A DNA stretch of 64,000 nt from JAOPZW01 sp036379935 (GCA_036379935.1 DASVFT010000011.1:1-64000), one strand, 5' to 3'; numbered from the stretch's first letter, positions 1 to 8,755 are shown. The notes: generated by a model not told the origin, from the letters alone. Translations and numbers: made by a program.

Positions 1-738
1 ACCACGACGGCGGCGACGCTCGCGCAGGGCACCTACACGGTCCAGGCCACGCAGACCGACACGGCGGGCAACGTCGCCACCAGCGCGGCGAACACCTTCA
101 CCGTCGACACGACGGCGCCGACCGTCACGGTGAATCAGAAGACCGGCCAGGCCGATCCGACCAACGCCCTGCCGATCCTCTACACGGTGACCTTCAGCGA
201 GCCGGTCACGGGCTTCGCCGCTGCGGATCTGACGCGCGGCGGCACGTCGACGGGCGGCACGGTGGCGGTCACAGGGAGCGGCGCCAGCTATGAGATCTCG
301 GTGTCGGGCGCGCTGACCGATGGCACCTTGACGTTCACGATCGGGGCCAACAAGGCGCAGGATGCGGCGGGCAACACCAACACGGCCTCGACGAGCACCG
401 ACAACAGCGTCACCTACGACGCGACGGCGCCGACGCTGACGCTCACGGCACCGGCCAACAACTCAACGACGAGCAACACGACGCCGACGATCTCGGGCGC
501 GGCCGGTAACGCGGCGGGCGACTCGAGCACGGTGACGGTCAAGATCTACAACGGCACCGGCACGGGCGGCACGGTGGCGCAGACGCTGACGCCCACGCGC
601 ACGGGAGCGACGTGGACGACGACCGCGGCGACGCTGGCGCAGGGCACGTACACCGTGCAGGCGACCCAGACCGACACCGCGGGCAACATCGCCACCACCG
701 CCGCCAACACCTTCAGCGTCGACACCACGGCACCGGCC
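1..738 (+). repeat. DNA-level repeat of an Ig-like module (1-123 and 616-738)
   Basis: By eye the two copies lie exactly 615 bases (205 codons) apart and differ mainly at third codon positions, with a few coding changes such as ACC/AGC. The in-frame spacing fits module amplification within the surface-protein gene. Confidence 0.75.
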
Positions 739-1473
739 CTGAGCACGCTGGAGATGTTCGACACCGACGCCGACGGCAAGATCGACCAGGTGAAGGCCAT
801 CTTCGACGAGACGCTCGCGAGCTCGACCGCGACCGCGCCGTGGACGCTCACCAACGTCCCCAGCGGCGGCACGCTCAGCTCGGTCTCGACCTCCGGTGTG
901 GTCGCGACGCTCACGCTGACCGCGGGCGCTGGCGCGGCCGACACGTCGGTCGGCACCTTCAAGGTCGCGCTGGCGGCGAGCGCCAGCGGCATCAGGGACA
1001 CGGCCGGCAACCAGGCCAGCTTCGCCGCCACCACCCCTGACGATCTCGCCGGCCCCGTGCTCATGACGGCCACGAGCACGGCCGGGACGACCGCGAACCG
1101 GATGCAGCTCGGCGACTCGTTCGTGCTGACCTTCAGCGAGGGGCTGGCGCCGGCCACGGTGGCGAGCAACTACGTCGTCAGCGAGCAGCGGTCGGGTGCG
1201 GCGACGCTGACGATCCCCGGGCTCATCAACTCGGCGACGATCGGCGGCGGGTACCTGGGAGGGAACAACTCGAGCGCCACGTCCAACACCTCGCCGTCCC
1301 TGCTGAGCGCGGCCAACAAGACCATCACCGTGACCCTCGGCGCGATCACGACGACGGGCAGCGGCGTGGGCACCGGATCGGGCGGAGCCAGCATCGTCCC
1401 GGCCAGCGGGCTGACCGACCCCGCTGGCAACGCCGCCCGCACGACGGCGCGCACGGTGTCCCCGCTGTTCTGA
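1..1473 (+). CDS. Ig-like repeat surface protein, C-terminal part (5' end outside window)
   Basis: The frame is open from base 1, so this is the C-terminal 490 residues of a larger secreted or cell-surface protein. It is rich in Thr, Ala, Gly and Asn and built from bacterial Ig-like modules. The recurring features are phrases such as VQATQTDTAGN and NTFSVDTTAP, plus DAAGNT-type loops. The module at 1-123 is repeated at 616-738 with nearly the same DNA. Residues about 80-110 carry a module with VTFSEPVTGFAAADL, typical of Ig-like domains in adhesins. The last 240 residues hold two SbsA-type modules with FDETLASS and LTFSEGL. There is no LPXTG motif and no membrane anchor at the C terminus, so attachment, if any, must come from the missing N-terminal part. 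No Cys is visible. Function beyond adhesion or extracellular matrix cannot be told. Confidence 0.85.
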   Translation, partial: TTTAATLAQGTYTVQATQTDTAGNVATSAANTFTVDTTAPTVTVNQKTGQADPTNALPILYTVTFSEPVTGFAAADLTRGGTSTGGTVAVTGSGASYEISVSGALTDGTLTFTIGANKAQDAAGNTNTASTSTDNSVTYDATAPTLTLTAPANNSTTSNTTPTISGAAGNAAGDSSTVTVKIYNGTGTGGTVAQTLTPTRTGATWTTTAATLAQGTYTVQATQTDTAGNIATTAANTFSVDTTAPALSTLEMFDTDADGKIDQVKAIFDETLASSTATAPWTLTNVPSGGTLSSVSTSGVVATLTLTAGAGAADTSVGTFKVALAASASGIRDTAGNQASFAATTPDDLAGPVLMTATSTAGTTANRMQLGDSFVLTFSEGLAPATVASNYVVSEQRSGAATLTIPGLINSATIGGGYLGGNNSSATSNTSPSLLSAANKTITVTLGAITTTGSGVGTGSGGASIVPASGLTDPAGNAARTTARTVSPLF

Positions 1474-1500
1474 GCCGGCGCGGTCGCTGAGTTCGAGGCG

Positions 1501-1671
1501 CTACGTGCCTGCCAGGCCGTCGATCGCCGACCGTGCGACGAACGCGCCGACTCCCGGCTCCGCCACGAGCCGCTCGTCCTCGATCACGACCTGGCCCCAG
1601 ACGAGCACGGTTTCCGGGGCCCCGACAACGGTCGTTGCCTCGAAGAGGTTGTAGACGCGAGGGCGTGGCAT
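1501..1671 (-). pseudogene. Remnant of a hydantoinase/dihydropyrimidinase C terminus
   Basis: On the minus strand the last 56 codons before TAG read like the extreme C terminus of a cyclic amidohydrolase: PRVYNLFEATTVVGAPETVL, then a GQVVIEDERLV beta hairpin and a closing GVGAFVAR. This is the usual end of hydantoinases (NLF, then G-V-I-D-G, then G-G-FV-R). The catalytic barrel is missing; the frame upstream runs without similarity into the end of the aminotransferase gene. I infer a leftover of a deleted gene. Two intact relatives occur at 36.9-38.3 and 45.4-46.8 kb. The alternative, a real small ORF, is unlikely because the fold would be incomplete. Confidence 0.6.
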
Positions 1672-1690
1672 CAGTCGAGGCAGCGAAGGC

Positions 1691-2839
1691 TCACGCCCCG
1701 ACCTCTGTGACTGCGCCGGCGCCAGTCTTCCACAGGACGTCGTCGAGCGCGCCCAGCACGGTGTCGGCCGCCTCACGTGTGGCGTTCTCGCCCATCAGGC
1801 CGATGCGCCAGATCGACGGGCCCGAGGAGCCGAGGGCGCCCCCGATCTCCACGCCATGGTCTTCGACGAGCCGCTGCTGCACGGCGCGACCGTCGATGCC
1901 CCCCGGAACGTGCACCGCCGTGAGCTGCGCGAGCCGATAGCGCGGGTCCGCGAGCAGCTTGAGCCCGCGGCGCTCCAGCTCGGCCTGCAGGTAGCCGCCG
2001 GCATCCGCGTGTCGCGCCCAGCGATTCTCGAGTCCCTCCGCAAGAACCTGCCGGAGCGCTTCGTGGAGCGCGTAGACGTGCAGGATCGGCAGCGTGTGGT
2101 GATAGGCGATCGGCCGGTCGACCCAGTAACGCTTGAGCAGCTCGACGTCGAAGTAGAAGGACCGTTGGGGGTTGGAGCTCAACCGTTGCAGAGCGCGCTC
2201 CGAGAAGGCCATCGGCGACATGCCGGGCGGAGCCCCGAGACACTTCTGCGTGCACGAGAAGCAGAAATCCAGACCCCACCCTTCGGCGTCGACCTCGTTG
2301 CCGCCGAGCGAGGTCACGCAGTCCAGGAACAGGAGCGCGTTGGTGCCGGCGACAACCTCCGAGAGCTCCTCGACCGGCTGGCGCACGCCTGTCGAGGTGT
2401 CCGCGTGCACTGCTGCGACCAAGGTCACGTCAGGATGGCGCTCGAGGGCGTCGGCGAAGCGCTCGGTTGGGATGTGCTCACCCGGAAGCGCGCGCAGCTC
2501 GACGACCTGCGCGCCCCGCCGGCGGGCGAGCTCGACGATGCGGTCTCCGAAGAACCCGGCGGTGCCGACGATGACCTCGTCGCCCGGCTGCACCAGCGCC
2601 GCAAGCCCAGCCTCCAAGCCCCCGGTGCCGGTCGCCGACAACGCGAGGGCAAGGCCGCCGCGCCGCTGGTAGACGGCGCCGAGCATCTCGACGACCTCGT
2701 CGACGATCGTGTGGAACTCGGCGTCCAGATGGCCCAGCATCGGCTTGCGCATGGCCTCGAGGACGGCGTCGCCGACGTTCGTCGGACCAGGTCCGAGCAG
2801 TCGGCGAACGCTGGGACTCAGAGATTTCGGCTGCGACAT
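1691..2839 (-). CDS. Class V aminotransferase, alanine-glyoxylate / ureidoglycine-glyoxylate type
   Basis: A 382-residue PLP enzyme of fold type I, full length for the alanine-glyoxylate aminotransferase family. It opens with LLGPGPTNVGDAVLEAM, the hallmark N terminus of this family. SATGTGGLEAGLAAL (about 68-82) forms the PLP phosphate loop. Asp173 in FLDCVTSLGG pairs with the pyridine nitrogen, and Lys199 in SCTQKCLGAPPG is the Schiff-base lysine. The family transfers an amino group to glyoxylate from alanine, serine or (S)-ureidoglycine. The hydantoinase scrap just downstream and the ureide-type genes elsewhere in the window make a purine-catabolic PucG-like role possible, but the sequence alone does not fix the donor. 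It lies alone on the minus strand. Confidence 0.88.
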   Translation of the reverse strand: MSQPKSLSPSVRRLLGPGPTNVGDAVLEAMRKPMLGHLDAEFHTIVDEVVEMLGAVYQRRGGLALALSATGTGGLEAGLAALVQPGDEVIVGTAGFFGDRIVELARRRGAQVVELRALPGEHIPTERFADALERHPDVTLVAAVHADTSTGVRQPVEELSEVVAGTNALLFLDCVTSLGGNEVDAEGWGLDFCFSCTQKCLGAPPGMSPMAFSERALQRLSSNPQRSFYFDVELLKRYWVDRPIAYHHTLPILHVYALHEALRQVLAEGLENRWARHADAGGYLQAELERRGLKLLADPRYRLAQLTAVHVPGGIDGRAVQQRLVEDHGVEIGGALGSSGPSIWRIGLMGENATREAADTVLGALDDVLWKTGAGAVTEVGA

Positions 2840-2931
2840 TGCTCCGCCATCGACGATTGATCGGGCCTGCCCGCCGAGATCGGCCGATCCTTATATCGTC
2901 TGGATGACTGAGACGCAAGCAGGCGACCTTC

Positions 2932-3267
2932 TCAGGCCGCCGTGGACACCTCGAGCGACAGGCCGGCCTCCTGCCAATCCTGCTTGCCCTCCGCGTACTT
3001 GCGGACGTTGCGGTAGCCCATCGCGGTCAGCTGGTTGGCGGCGATCTCGGAGTTGCGGCACTGCGTGTTCGAGCAGTAGGTCACGATCGTCGCGTCCTTG
3101 TCGGGCAGCAGCTCAGGCGCCTTCTCGGCGACGAGCTCGTAGTGGATGTGGATGGCGCCGGGTAGATGGCCCCGATCGAAGTGCTCGGGTCCGAGCGTCT
3201 CGACGACGGTCACCTGACCGGCCTCGATCGCCTGCTTGAGCTCGTCACGGCTGATGGTCCTGGCCAC
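2932..3267 (-). CDS. Rhodanese-like sulfurtransferase domain protein
   Basis: A single-domain rhodanese of 111 residues. Cys65 in TYCSNTQCRNS starts a CxxxxxR active-site loop (Cys65 to Arg71), and a second Cys70 lies in the same loop. HLPGAIHI is the usual rhodanese helix-strand motif. GTG at 3267 is taken as the start because AAGGAG lies six bases upstream; a longer frame from 3297 would put that ribosome site inside the gene. The protein is cytosolic, with no signal peptide. It is divergent from the LysR gene, with 95 bases between the starts, so the LysR protein may control it. The family moves sulfane sulfur from thiosulfate or persulfides to acceptors; the actual partner is unknown. Confidence 0.88.
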   Translation of the reverse strand: MARTISRDELKQAIEAGQVTVVETLGPEHFDRGHLPGAIHIHYELVAEKAPELLPDKDATIVTYCSNTQCRNSEIAANQLTAMGYRNVRKYAEGKQDWQEAGLSLEVSTAA

Positions 3268-3362
3268 GGTCTTCTCCTTGGAGGATGGGGACGGCACGTA
3301 GCGTCGGTGACCGGTCCGCCGGCGTCCAAGACCGGTCGCCTACGCTCAGATAGGCTCTGCCT

Positions 3363-4238
3363 ATGACGCCTGAGCTGCGGCTCATCCGCTACTTCGTGGC
3401 GGTGGCCCAGGAGGGCAACGTCACGCGCGCGGCAGAGCGCTTGCACATCTCGCAGCCCTCCCTGAGCGCCGCGATCAAGCAGCTCGAGCAGCAGCTCGGC
3501 GTGGAGCTCCTCACTCGCCACGGCCGGCGCGTCGCGATCACGCCCACCGGCGAGTTGCTGCTCCATCGTGGGCGGGATCTGCTCGAGAACGCCGAGGCGA
3601 TGGCCGAGGAGGTGCGTCGCCACGGCGCTGCCGCCGGCCGGCTGCGCCTGGGCCTCTCGCCAACCGCCCGCTACGGCGTCGCCCCGGAGCTTCTCGCCGC
3701 GTGTGCCGCAGAGGCCCCGGCCGTGATGATCTACACCAGCGAGGACACGACCGGCGCGCTCCTGCGAGATGTCGCCGATGGCCGACTCGACCTCGCGATC
3801 ACCTTCTGCGCCCCGCAGCCGGCGACCGGCGTGGAGCTGACGCCTCTGCGGGACGAGCCGGCCGTCGTCCACCTGCCGGAGGACCATCCGCTCGCCGCTC
3901 GTTCCCAGCTGGAGCTGGCAGAGCTCGCCGGCGAGACCATCCTCGTGGCCGCCAGCCGGGAGTCCATGGGCTTCACCGACCGCATCCTCTCCGCCTTCAG
4001 CGAGCTCGGCCTCGCTCCCCAGACCCGCACCGATCCGTATCCGGACCTCGGTCTGCAGGCTGTGCGCGACGGCCTGGGCCTCGTGATCTACGCGCGCAGT
4101 GCCTTCCCCGCGCGCCTGGCCGGCTCCGCGTTCGTCCCGCTGCAGCCACCCCTGGCGCTTCCCTTCCAGATCGCGGTGCGTACCGGGCCGAAGCCGTCTC
4201 CGCTCCGCACCGTGCTGGGGATTGCGAGCTCGCTGTGA
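3363..4238 (+). CDS. LysR-family transcriptional regulator
   Basis: A 291-residue LysR regulator of standard length. The winged helix-turn-helix covers residues about 1-60 (LRLIRYFVAVAQEGNVTRAA, then RLHISQPSLSAAIKQLE), followed by a periplasmic-binding-like effector domain from about 90. It contains the usual LGLSPTARYG and LVIYARSAF stretches. Divergent orientation from the rhodanese suggests control of that gene and of itself. The gene converges with the aldo/keto reductase, with only about 33 bases between the stops. The effector cannot be predicted from sequence. Confidence 0.92.
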   Translation: MTPELRLIRYFVAVAQEGNVTRAAERLHISQPSLSAAIKQLEQQLGVELLTRHGRRVAITPTGELLLHRGRDLLENAEAMAEEVRRHGAAAGRLRLGLSPTARYGVAPELLAACAAEAPAVMIYTSEDTTGALLRDVADGRLDLAITFCAPQPATGVELTPLRDEPAVVHLPEDHPLAARSQLELAELAGETILVAASRESMGFTDRILSAFSELGLAPQTRTDPYPDLGLQAVRDGLGLVIYARSAFPARLAGSAFVPLQPPLALPFQIAVRTGPKPSPLRTVLGIASSL

Positions 4239-4271
4239 TCAAGCGTATGGTCGGGTCCCAGCGGACGTGAG

Positions 4272-5348
4272 TCACGCCGGGGCTTGCGCCTCCTCGTCGC
4301 GCAGATGCAGGTCGATCTGCGCGAGCTCCTCGGTGGTGAAGTCGAGGTGGTCCAGCGCAGCGACGTTCTGCTCGAGCTGCTGAACGCTGCTGGCGCCGAC
4401 GAGCGCCGATGTGATCCGCGGGTCGCGCAGCGTCCACGCCAGCGCCATCTGGGCCAGGCTCTGGCCGCGGGCACGGGCGAGGTCGTTGAGCTTGCTGACG
4501 CGTTGCAGCGTCTGGTCGGTCAGCGTCGCGGTGCTCAGCGTGGAGTTGCGTGCGGCGCGCGAGCCGTCGGGCACGCCGTTGAGGTACTTGTCGGTGAGCA
4601 CGCCCTGGGCGAGGGGTGAAAAGACGATGCAGCCCACGCCTTCGCGGCCGAGGACGTCGAGCAGCTCGGGCTCGATCCAGCGGTTCAGCAGCGAGTAGGA
4701 GGGCTGGTGGATGAGCAGCGGCGTGCCCAGCTCGCGCAGGATGCGCACGGCCCGCTCGGTGAGGTCCGCCGGGTAGGAGGAGATGCCGGCGTACAGCGCC
4801 TTGCCCTGACGGACGGCGGTGTCGAGCGCGCCGAGCGTCTCCTCCAGCGGGGTATCGGGATCAGGGCGGTGTGAGTAGAAGATGTCGACGTAGTCCAGCC
4901 GCATCCGGCGCAAACTCTGCTCCAGGCTGGCGAGCAGGTACTTGCGCGACCCCCAGTCTCCGTACGGTCCTGGCCACATGTCCCAGCCGGCCTTGGTCGA
5001 GACGATGATCTCGTCCCGGTAGGGCCTGAAGTCCTCCGCGAAGATGCGTCCGAAGTTGGTCTCGGCGGAGCCGTACGGCGGGCCGTAGTTGTTGGCCAGG
5101 TCGAAGTGGGTGATCCCGAGATCGAAGGCGCGGCGCAGCGTCGCTCGAGAGCGCTCGATCGGGTCGACGTCTCCGAAGTTGTGCCAGAGGCCGAGCGAGA
5201 TCGGTGGAAGCTGCAGGCCGCTCGCGCCGCAACGGCGGTAGGGCATCGCCTCGTAGCGATCGCCGGCGGCGACGTAGGTGCTCGATCCCAACACGGCGGC
5301 GCGATGATGCACACGCGCCATGAGGCGGTCAAGGACGACCTGGGTCAT
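4272..5348 (-). CDS. Aldo/keto reductase, YghZ (glyceraldehyde-phosphate reductase) type
   Basis: An NADPH-dependent aldo/keto reductase with a (beta/alpha)8 barrel. Similarity to the YghZ group starts at about residue 24 (YVAAGDRYEAMPYRRCG) and includes SLGLWHNFGD, HFDLANNYGPP (catalytic Asp and Tyr), STKAGWDMWPGPYG (catalytic Lys) and YSHRPD (His). The cofactor end shows LVGASSVQQLEQN. The first 20 or so residues are not family-like. The start may be ATG 5348, with a TATAGC element five bases upstream suggesting a leaderless mRNA, or a GTG at 5294. It is divergent from the KDPG aldolase operon across a 55-base spacer that holds an operator-like sequence. A role in reducing sugar-derived aldehydes is inferred from context. 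Confidence 0.88.
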   Translation of the reverse strand: MTQVVLDRLMARVHHRAAVLGSSTYVAAGDRYEAMPYRRCGASGLQLPPISLGLWHNFGDVDPIERSRATLRRAFDLGITHFDLANNYGPPYGSAETNFGRIFAEDFRPYRDEIIVSTKAGWDMWPGPYGDWGSRKYLLASLEQSLRRMRLDYVDIFYSHRPDPDTPLEETLGALDTAVRQGKALYAGISSYPADLTERAVRILRELGTPLLIHQPSYSLLNRWIEPELLDVLGREGVGCIVFSPLAQGVLTDKYLNGVPDGSRAARNSTLSTATLTDQTLQRVSKLNDLARARGQSLAQMALAWTLRDPRITSALVGASSVQQLEQNVAALDHLDFTTEELAQIDLHLRDEEAQAPA

Positions 5349-5349
5349 A

Positions 5350-5365
5350 TTCCGCTATACAAAAT
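5350..5365. promoter_or_regulatory. Candidate IclR operator in the divergent promoter
   Basis: TTCCGCTATACAAAAT lies between the aldo/keto reductase and KDPG aldolase starts. It resembles TTCCGTATACAGGAAAAT upstream of the sugar kinase (from 9720). CGGAACGCG follows 14 bases later, echoing GGAACGCCG at 9711. The local IclR protein is the obvious candidate binder. This is inference from two sites only. Confidence 0.4.
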
Positions 5366-5403
5366 GACTCGCCACAACACGGAACGCGTGGTACGGTCGC
5401 GGC

Positions 5404-6054
5404 GTGCTGGCGAGCGAGGTCCTCGAACAAGAACGCGTCATCGCCGTGATCCGTGCCGACCATGTCTCCGACGCCGCCGCGCTGTGCGCGGCCTTCGTGG
5501 GGGCCGGCATACGCTGCCTCGAGATCACGCTGACGGTGGCCAACGCGCTGGACGTCATCGGCGAGCTCGCCGACCGGGACGACTGCGTCGTCGGAGCCGG
5601 CACCGTCACGACCGAGCGCGAGGCGGCCGATGCAATGGCCGCGGGCGCGCGGTTCCTGGTCTCACCGGTGGCCGAAGCACGCGTCGTCCGTGCCGGAGTC
5701 ACCGCGGAAACGGCGGTGATCGCCGGCGCGCTCACCCCAACCGAGGTCGTGCACGCCGCCGAGCTCGGCGCGGCCGCGGTGAAGATCTTCCCCGCCCGCA
5801 TCGGCGGTCCGCGGTACGTCGAGGACCTCAGGGGCCCGTTTCCCGATCTGCGGCTCGTCCCGTCGGGCGGCGTCGACGCCGGCAACGCGGCCGCGTATCT
5901 CGCCGCCGGCGCCTTCGCGGTCGCGACGGGCTCGTCGGTGGCGCCGCCCGAGCTGGTCGAAAGCGGCGACTGGGCCGAGATCGGCCGCCGTGCCGAGGCG
6001 TTCGTGGCCTCCGTCGCGACCTTCCGTCAGCCGTCCGGAGCCCGGGTCCCATGA
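5404..6054 (+). CDS. eda: 2-dehydro-3-deoxyphosphogluconate (KDPG/KHG) aldolase
   Basis: A 216-residue class I aldolase that splits KDPG (or a similar 2-keto-3-deoxy sugar phosphate) into pyruvate and glyceraldehyde 3-phosphate. Glu40 in CLEITLT is the general acid/base and Lys127 in AAAVKIFPA is the Schiff-base lysine. GAGTVTT and LVPSGGVD bind the phosphate and the pyruvate carboxylate. Length matches the family. The start is GTG 5404. Its stop overlaps the IclR start by four bases (ATGA), so it is the first gene of an operon running to at least 9597. With the kinase at 9739 it makes the lower half of an Entner-Doudoroff-like sugar-acid route. Confidence 0.9.
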   Translation: MLASEVLEQERVIAVIRADHVSDAAALCAAFVGAGIRCLEITLTVANALDVIGELADRDDCVVGAGTVTTEREAADAMAAGARFLVSPVAEARVVRAGVTAETAVIAGALTPTEVVHAAELGAAAVKIFPARIGGPRYVEDLRGPFPDLRLVPSGGVDAGNAAAYLAAGAFAVATGSSVAPPELVESGDWAEIGRRAEAFVASVATFRQPSGARVP

Positions 6055-6908
6055 CTCCGCGTGACGCGCCGGCGCGCGAGAGCTCGGCCGCCAAGACGTT
6101 GACCATCCTCGAGCTGGTGCTCAGCGCCGAGGCTCCGCTCGGCCTGGCCGAGATCGCCGATCGTGCCGAGCTCACGAAGCCGACGGCTCACCGATTGCTG
6201 CAGATGCTCGTCCGCCGCAACTACGTCAGGCGCACGAGCGCGCGGACCTACGCGACCGGCGCGCGCGCGCTGTGGTTGGCCGGTGAGACGCTCGCCCAGG
6301 TCAATCGCTCGGAGATGGCGCGCCCCGCGCTGCGCCGGCTGCACGACCTCATCCCGGAGACGATCCACTTCGCGGTGCTCAGCGGCAGCGACGTCGTCTA
6401 CGTCGAGAAGTTCGAAGGTCGCCGTCCGTATCGGATGGCTTCGAGCATCGGGATGTCGCTCCCACTGCACTCGACGGCGATCGGGAAGTCCCTGCTGGCC
6501 TTCATGGCCCCGGAGGAGCGCCGGCGTCTATTGCCCGAAGGGGAGCTGCCCGCTCGCACCCGCAACACGATCACGGCGCACGACAAGCTCGAGGAGGAGC
6601 TCGCGCGCATTGCGCGTCGCGGCTATGCCATGGACGACGAGGAGAACGAAGAGAACATCCGCTGCATCGGTGCCGCCGTCTTCGACAAGAACGGGGCTCC
6701 AATCGGCGGGGTCAGCGTCAGCGCCCCGAGCTTTCAGCTCTCGGCGCTGGCCGCGCGGAGGATGGCGCCCGCGATCGTCGCCACGGCACGAGAGATCTCG
6801 CTGGCGCTGGCCGCGGACCTCGAGCGCCTCCCCGCCTCCTACCGACCGGCACGGACGCGATCCTCGGGCAACCGCGCGTCCGACTCCGCGAGACCGTCGC
6901 GTCGATGA
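6051..6908 (+). CDS. IclR-family transcriptional regulator
   Basis: A 285-residue IclR regulator. The winged helix-turn-helix is at about residues 12-70 (AKTLTILELVLSAEAPLGLA, then ELTKPTAHRLLQML). The effector domain follows, with FAVLSGSDVVYVEKFEG, SSIGMSLPLHSTAIGKSLLA and a YAMDDEENEENIRCIGA stretch that is diagnostic for the family. The start is ATG 6051, overlapping the aldolase stop; its own stop overlaps the next start. It is co-transcribed with the pathway it probably senses. Likely operators are at 5350-5365 and 9711-9734. The effector is probably a sugar acid or its keto-deoxy form, by analogy with KdgR-type members. Confidence 0.92.
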   Translation: MTPRDAPARESSAAKTLTILELVLSAEAPLGLAEIADRAELTKPTAHRLLQMLVRRNYVRRTSARTYATGARALWLAGETLAQVNRSEMARPALRRLHDLIPETIHFAVLSGSDVVYVEKFEGRRPYRMASSIGMSLPLHSTAIGKSLLAFMAPEERRRLLPEGELPARTRNTITAHDKLEEELARIARRGYAMDDEENEENIRCIGAAVFDKNGAPIGGVSVSAPSFQLSALAARRMAPAIVATAREISLALAADLERLPASYRPARTRSSGNRASDSARPSRR

Positions 6909-8755
6909 CCAGGTTCCTCGGCGTGCTCGACGCGATCTCGCGTCCTGCGAGCGATGCCGCGTCCGCGCTCCAGGCCGACGGATGGTCGAGTGCCGAGGTG
7001 GCGTGGCCGGCCGACCCGAAGGTCGCCGACGCGCTGGAGCACGCCATCGCCGCGAGCGGCATCGAGATCGGTCTGCTCGACGTCTCTGCGGTCGTCGACG
7101 TCTCGGCGCCCGGCTCCGAGGCGCGACTGCTCCCCGCGCTCGAGGCGGCCCTGCGCTTGCGCGCGGGCAAGCTGCGCGTCGCCGTCCCGCCGAGCGCCGG
7201 GCGCGACGCCTCCGCCCTCCAGCGGCTGCGCGACATCGCGGACGTCGCCGACCAGAACGGCCTGCGGCTCGTGCTCCGCGGCCAGAGCGCTCAACCGGGC
7301 ATCGAGGAGCTCCAGGCTCTCCTGGGCGCGACCGCGCACCCCGCTGTCACGCTGGAGATCGATCCGCTCGCGGGATCAGGCGACGCGCGCACGACCTCGG
7401 AGCTGATTCGACGCACGATGGGACGGATCGGCCACGTGCGCGTCGACCTGGACGCCGGGCGCGCCGACGGCCACGGGGCGCCGCTGCTTCCCGACCTGCT
7501 GGCCGAGCTTCGCGCGGCCGGCTATCACGACAGCGTCACGGTCGTCGGTCCCGGCGTGCCACCCGAATGGGGCACGAGCCGCGACGCCGACCGGCTCGAG
7601 CGAGTCCGCCTCGCGCTCGCCGAGGACGGATTGGACGCGCTCGTCTGCGGCCTGAGCGAGAACGTGCTGGCGCTCAGCGGCTACTGGTCGATGAACGGGA
7701 CGTGCATCGCCGTCGTGCCGCGCGACGGCGAGCCCGTGCTGCTCGTGCCGCGCGGCGAGGAGACGTGGGCGGCGACGAGCGACTGGCCCGCCGTGCTGTC
7801 GTATCCGTCGGGGCGCCTCGCCGATCCGCCGCTGGCCGAGGCCGTGCGGCCGCTGCTGCGCGACGTGGGCGCGAAGCTCGGGCTGCGCGGTAGCCGTGTG
7901 GGCGTCGAGCTCGATCAGCCGTTCGTCGTTCCGGCGCACACGGCGCACGAGAGCTCGGCGGTGACCCCGCGGCTGGCCGCCCTGCTGCAGTCGGCCTGGG
8001 AGCCGGCCGCGATCGTGGCCGGCGACAAGACGATCCATCGCATGAGGGCCGTCAAGACGGCGCGCGAGATCGCGGCGATACGGCGCAGCGCGGCCGCGGC
8101 GGACCACGGCTTGCGCGCGTTCCGCGAGGCGACGGTGCCCGGTCGCCGCGACCACGAGGTGGCCAGACTCGTCGAGGAGGCGGCGCACGAGGCCGCGCTG
8201 GCGGGTGGCGCCGGCCGGGCTCGGGCCTGGGCCTACGTCATGAGCGGGCCGCAGGTCGCCCAGGCCTACTTGCCGTTCCAGGTCCCCACCGCTCGCCGGA
8301 TGTCCGAGGGCGAGCTCGTGCTGCTCGAGATGGCGGTCGTCGTCGACGGCTACTGGCAGGACGTGTCGAGGACGCACGCGGTGGGGCCTGACGGGGCCGA
8401 CGCCCGGCAGCGCGAGATCGCGCAGGCCGTCCGTGCGGCCTGGGAGGCCGCGGCGGCCGCCGCGGTCCCGGGCGCGACCGGCGGCGCGGTCGACGCGGCG
8501 GCCAGGCAGGCGCTCGCCGACGCCGGGCTCGGCGATCGCTTCGTCCACGGGACGGGCCATGGCGTCGGCTTCGCCTTCCACGAGCCGCAGCCGATGCTCG
8601 CGCCCGGGAGCTCGGACGTGCTCGAGCGCAACATGGTCGTGGCGGTGGAGCCGGGCGTCTACCTGCCCGGGTTCGGCGGTGTGCGCAACGAGGACGACTG
8701 CCTCGTGACCGACGCCGGGGCGCAGTCCCTCGTCAGCGACGGGCACGCGATATGA
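6905..8755 (+). CDS. Fusion of a TIM-barrel (xylose-isomerase-like) domain and an M24 (Xaa-Pro peptidase/creatinase-like) domain
   Basis: A 616-residue two-domain protein. Residues 1 to about 222 look like a reduced sugar-phosphate isomerase/epimerase TIM barrel (EIGLLDVSAVVDVS, VTLEIDPLAGSGDART, GHVRVDLDAG, DSVTVVGPG). From about 225 it is an M24 pita-bread protein: a creatinase N-terminal domain (LERVRLALAEDGLDALVCGL), then the catalytic half. Candidate metal ligands Asp486, His552 (HGTGHGVG), Glu582 (VEPGVY) and Glu596 (RNEDD) are present, but the first canonical Asp appears to be Glu475. It may therefore be a C-N hydrolase or a modified peptidase. It overlaps both neighbours by four bases, so it is a fixed part of the sugar-acid operon. 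The substrate is unknown. Confidence 0.82.
   Translation: MTRFLGVLDAISRPASDAASALQADGWSSAEVAWPADPKVADALEHAIAASGIEIGLLDVSAVVDVSAPGSEARLLPALEAALRLRAGKLRVAVPPSAGRDASALQRLRDIADVADQNGLRLVLRGQSAQPGIEELQALLGATAHPAVTLEIDPLAGSGDARTTSELIRRTMGRIGHVRVDLDAGRADGHGAPLLPDLLAELRAAGYHDSVTVVGPGVPPEWGTSRDADRLERVRLALAEDGLDALVCGLSENVLALSGYWSMNGTCIAVVPRDGEPVLLVPRGEETWAATSDWPAVLSYPSGRLADPPLAEAVRPLLRDVGAKLGLRGSRVGVELDQPFVVPAHTAHESSAVTPRLAALLQSAWEPAAIVAGDKTIHRMRAVKTAREIAAIRRSAAAADHGLRAFREATVPGRRDHEVARLVEEAAHEAALAGGAGRARAWAYVMSGPQVAQAYLPFQVPTARRMSEGELVLLEMAVVVDGYWQDVSRTHAVGPDGADARQREIAQAVRAAWEAAAAAAVPGATGGAVDAAARQALADAGLGDRFVHGTGHGVGFAFHEPQPMLAPGSSDVLERNMVVAVEPGVYLPGFGGVRNEDDCLVTDAGAQSLVSDGHAI

Noticed and set aside
5106..6050. 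N-terminal extension of the IclR frame through the KDPG aldolase region
   Set aside because: The extension is low-complexity Arg-rich shadow; ATG 6051 with an ATGA overlap is the natural start.
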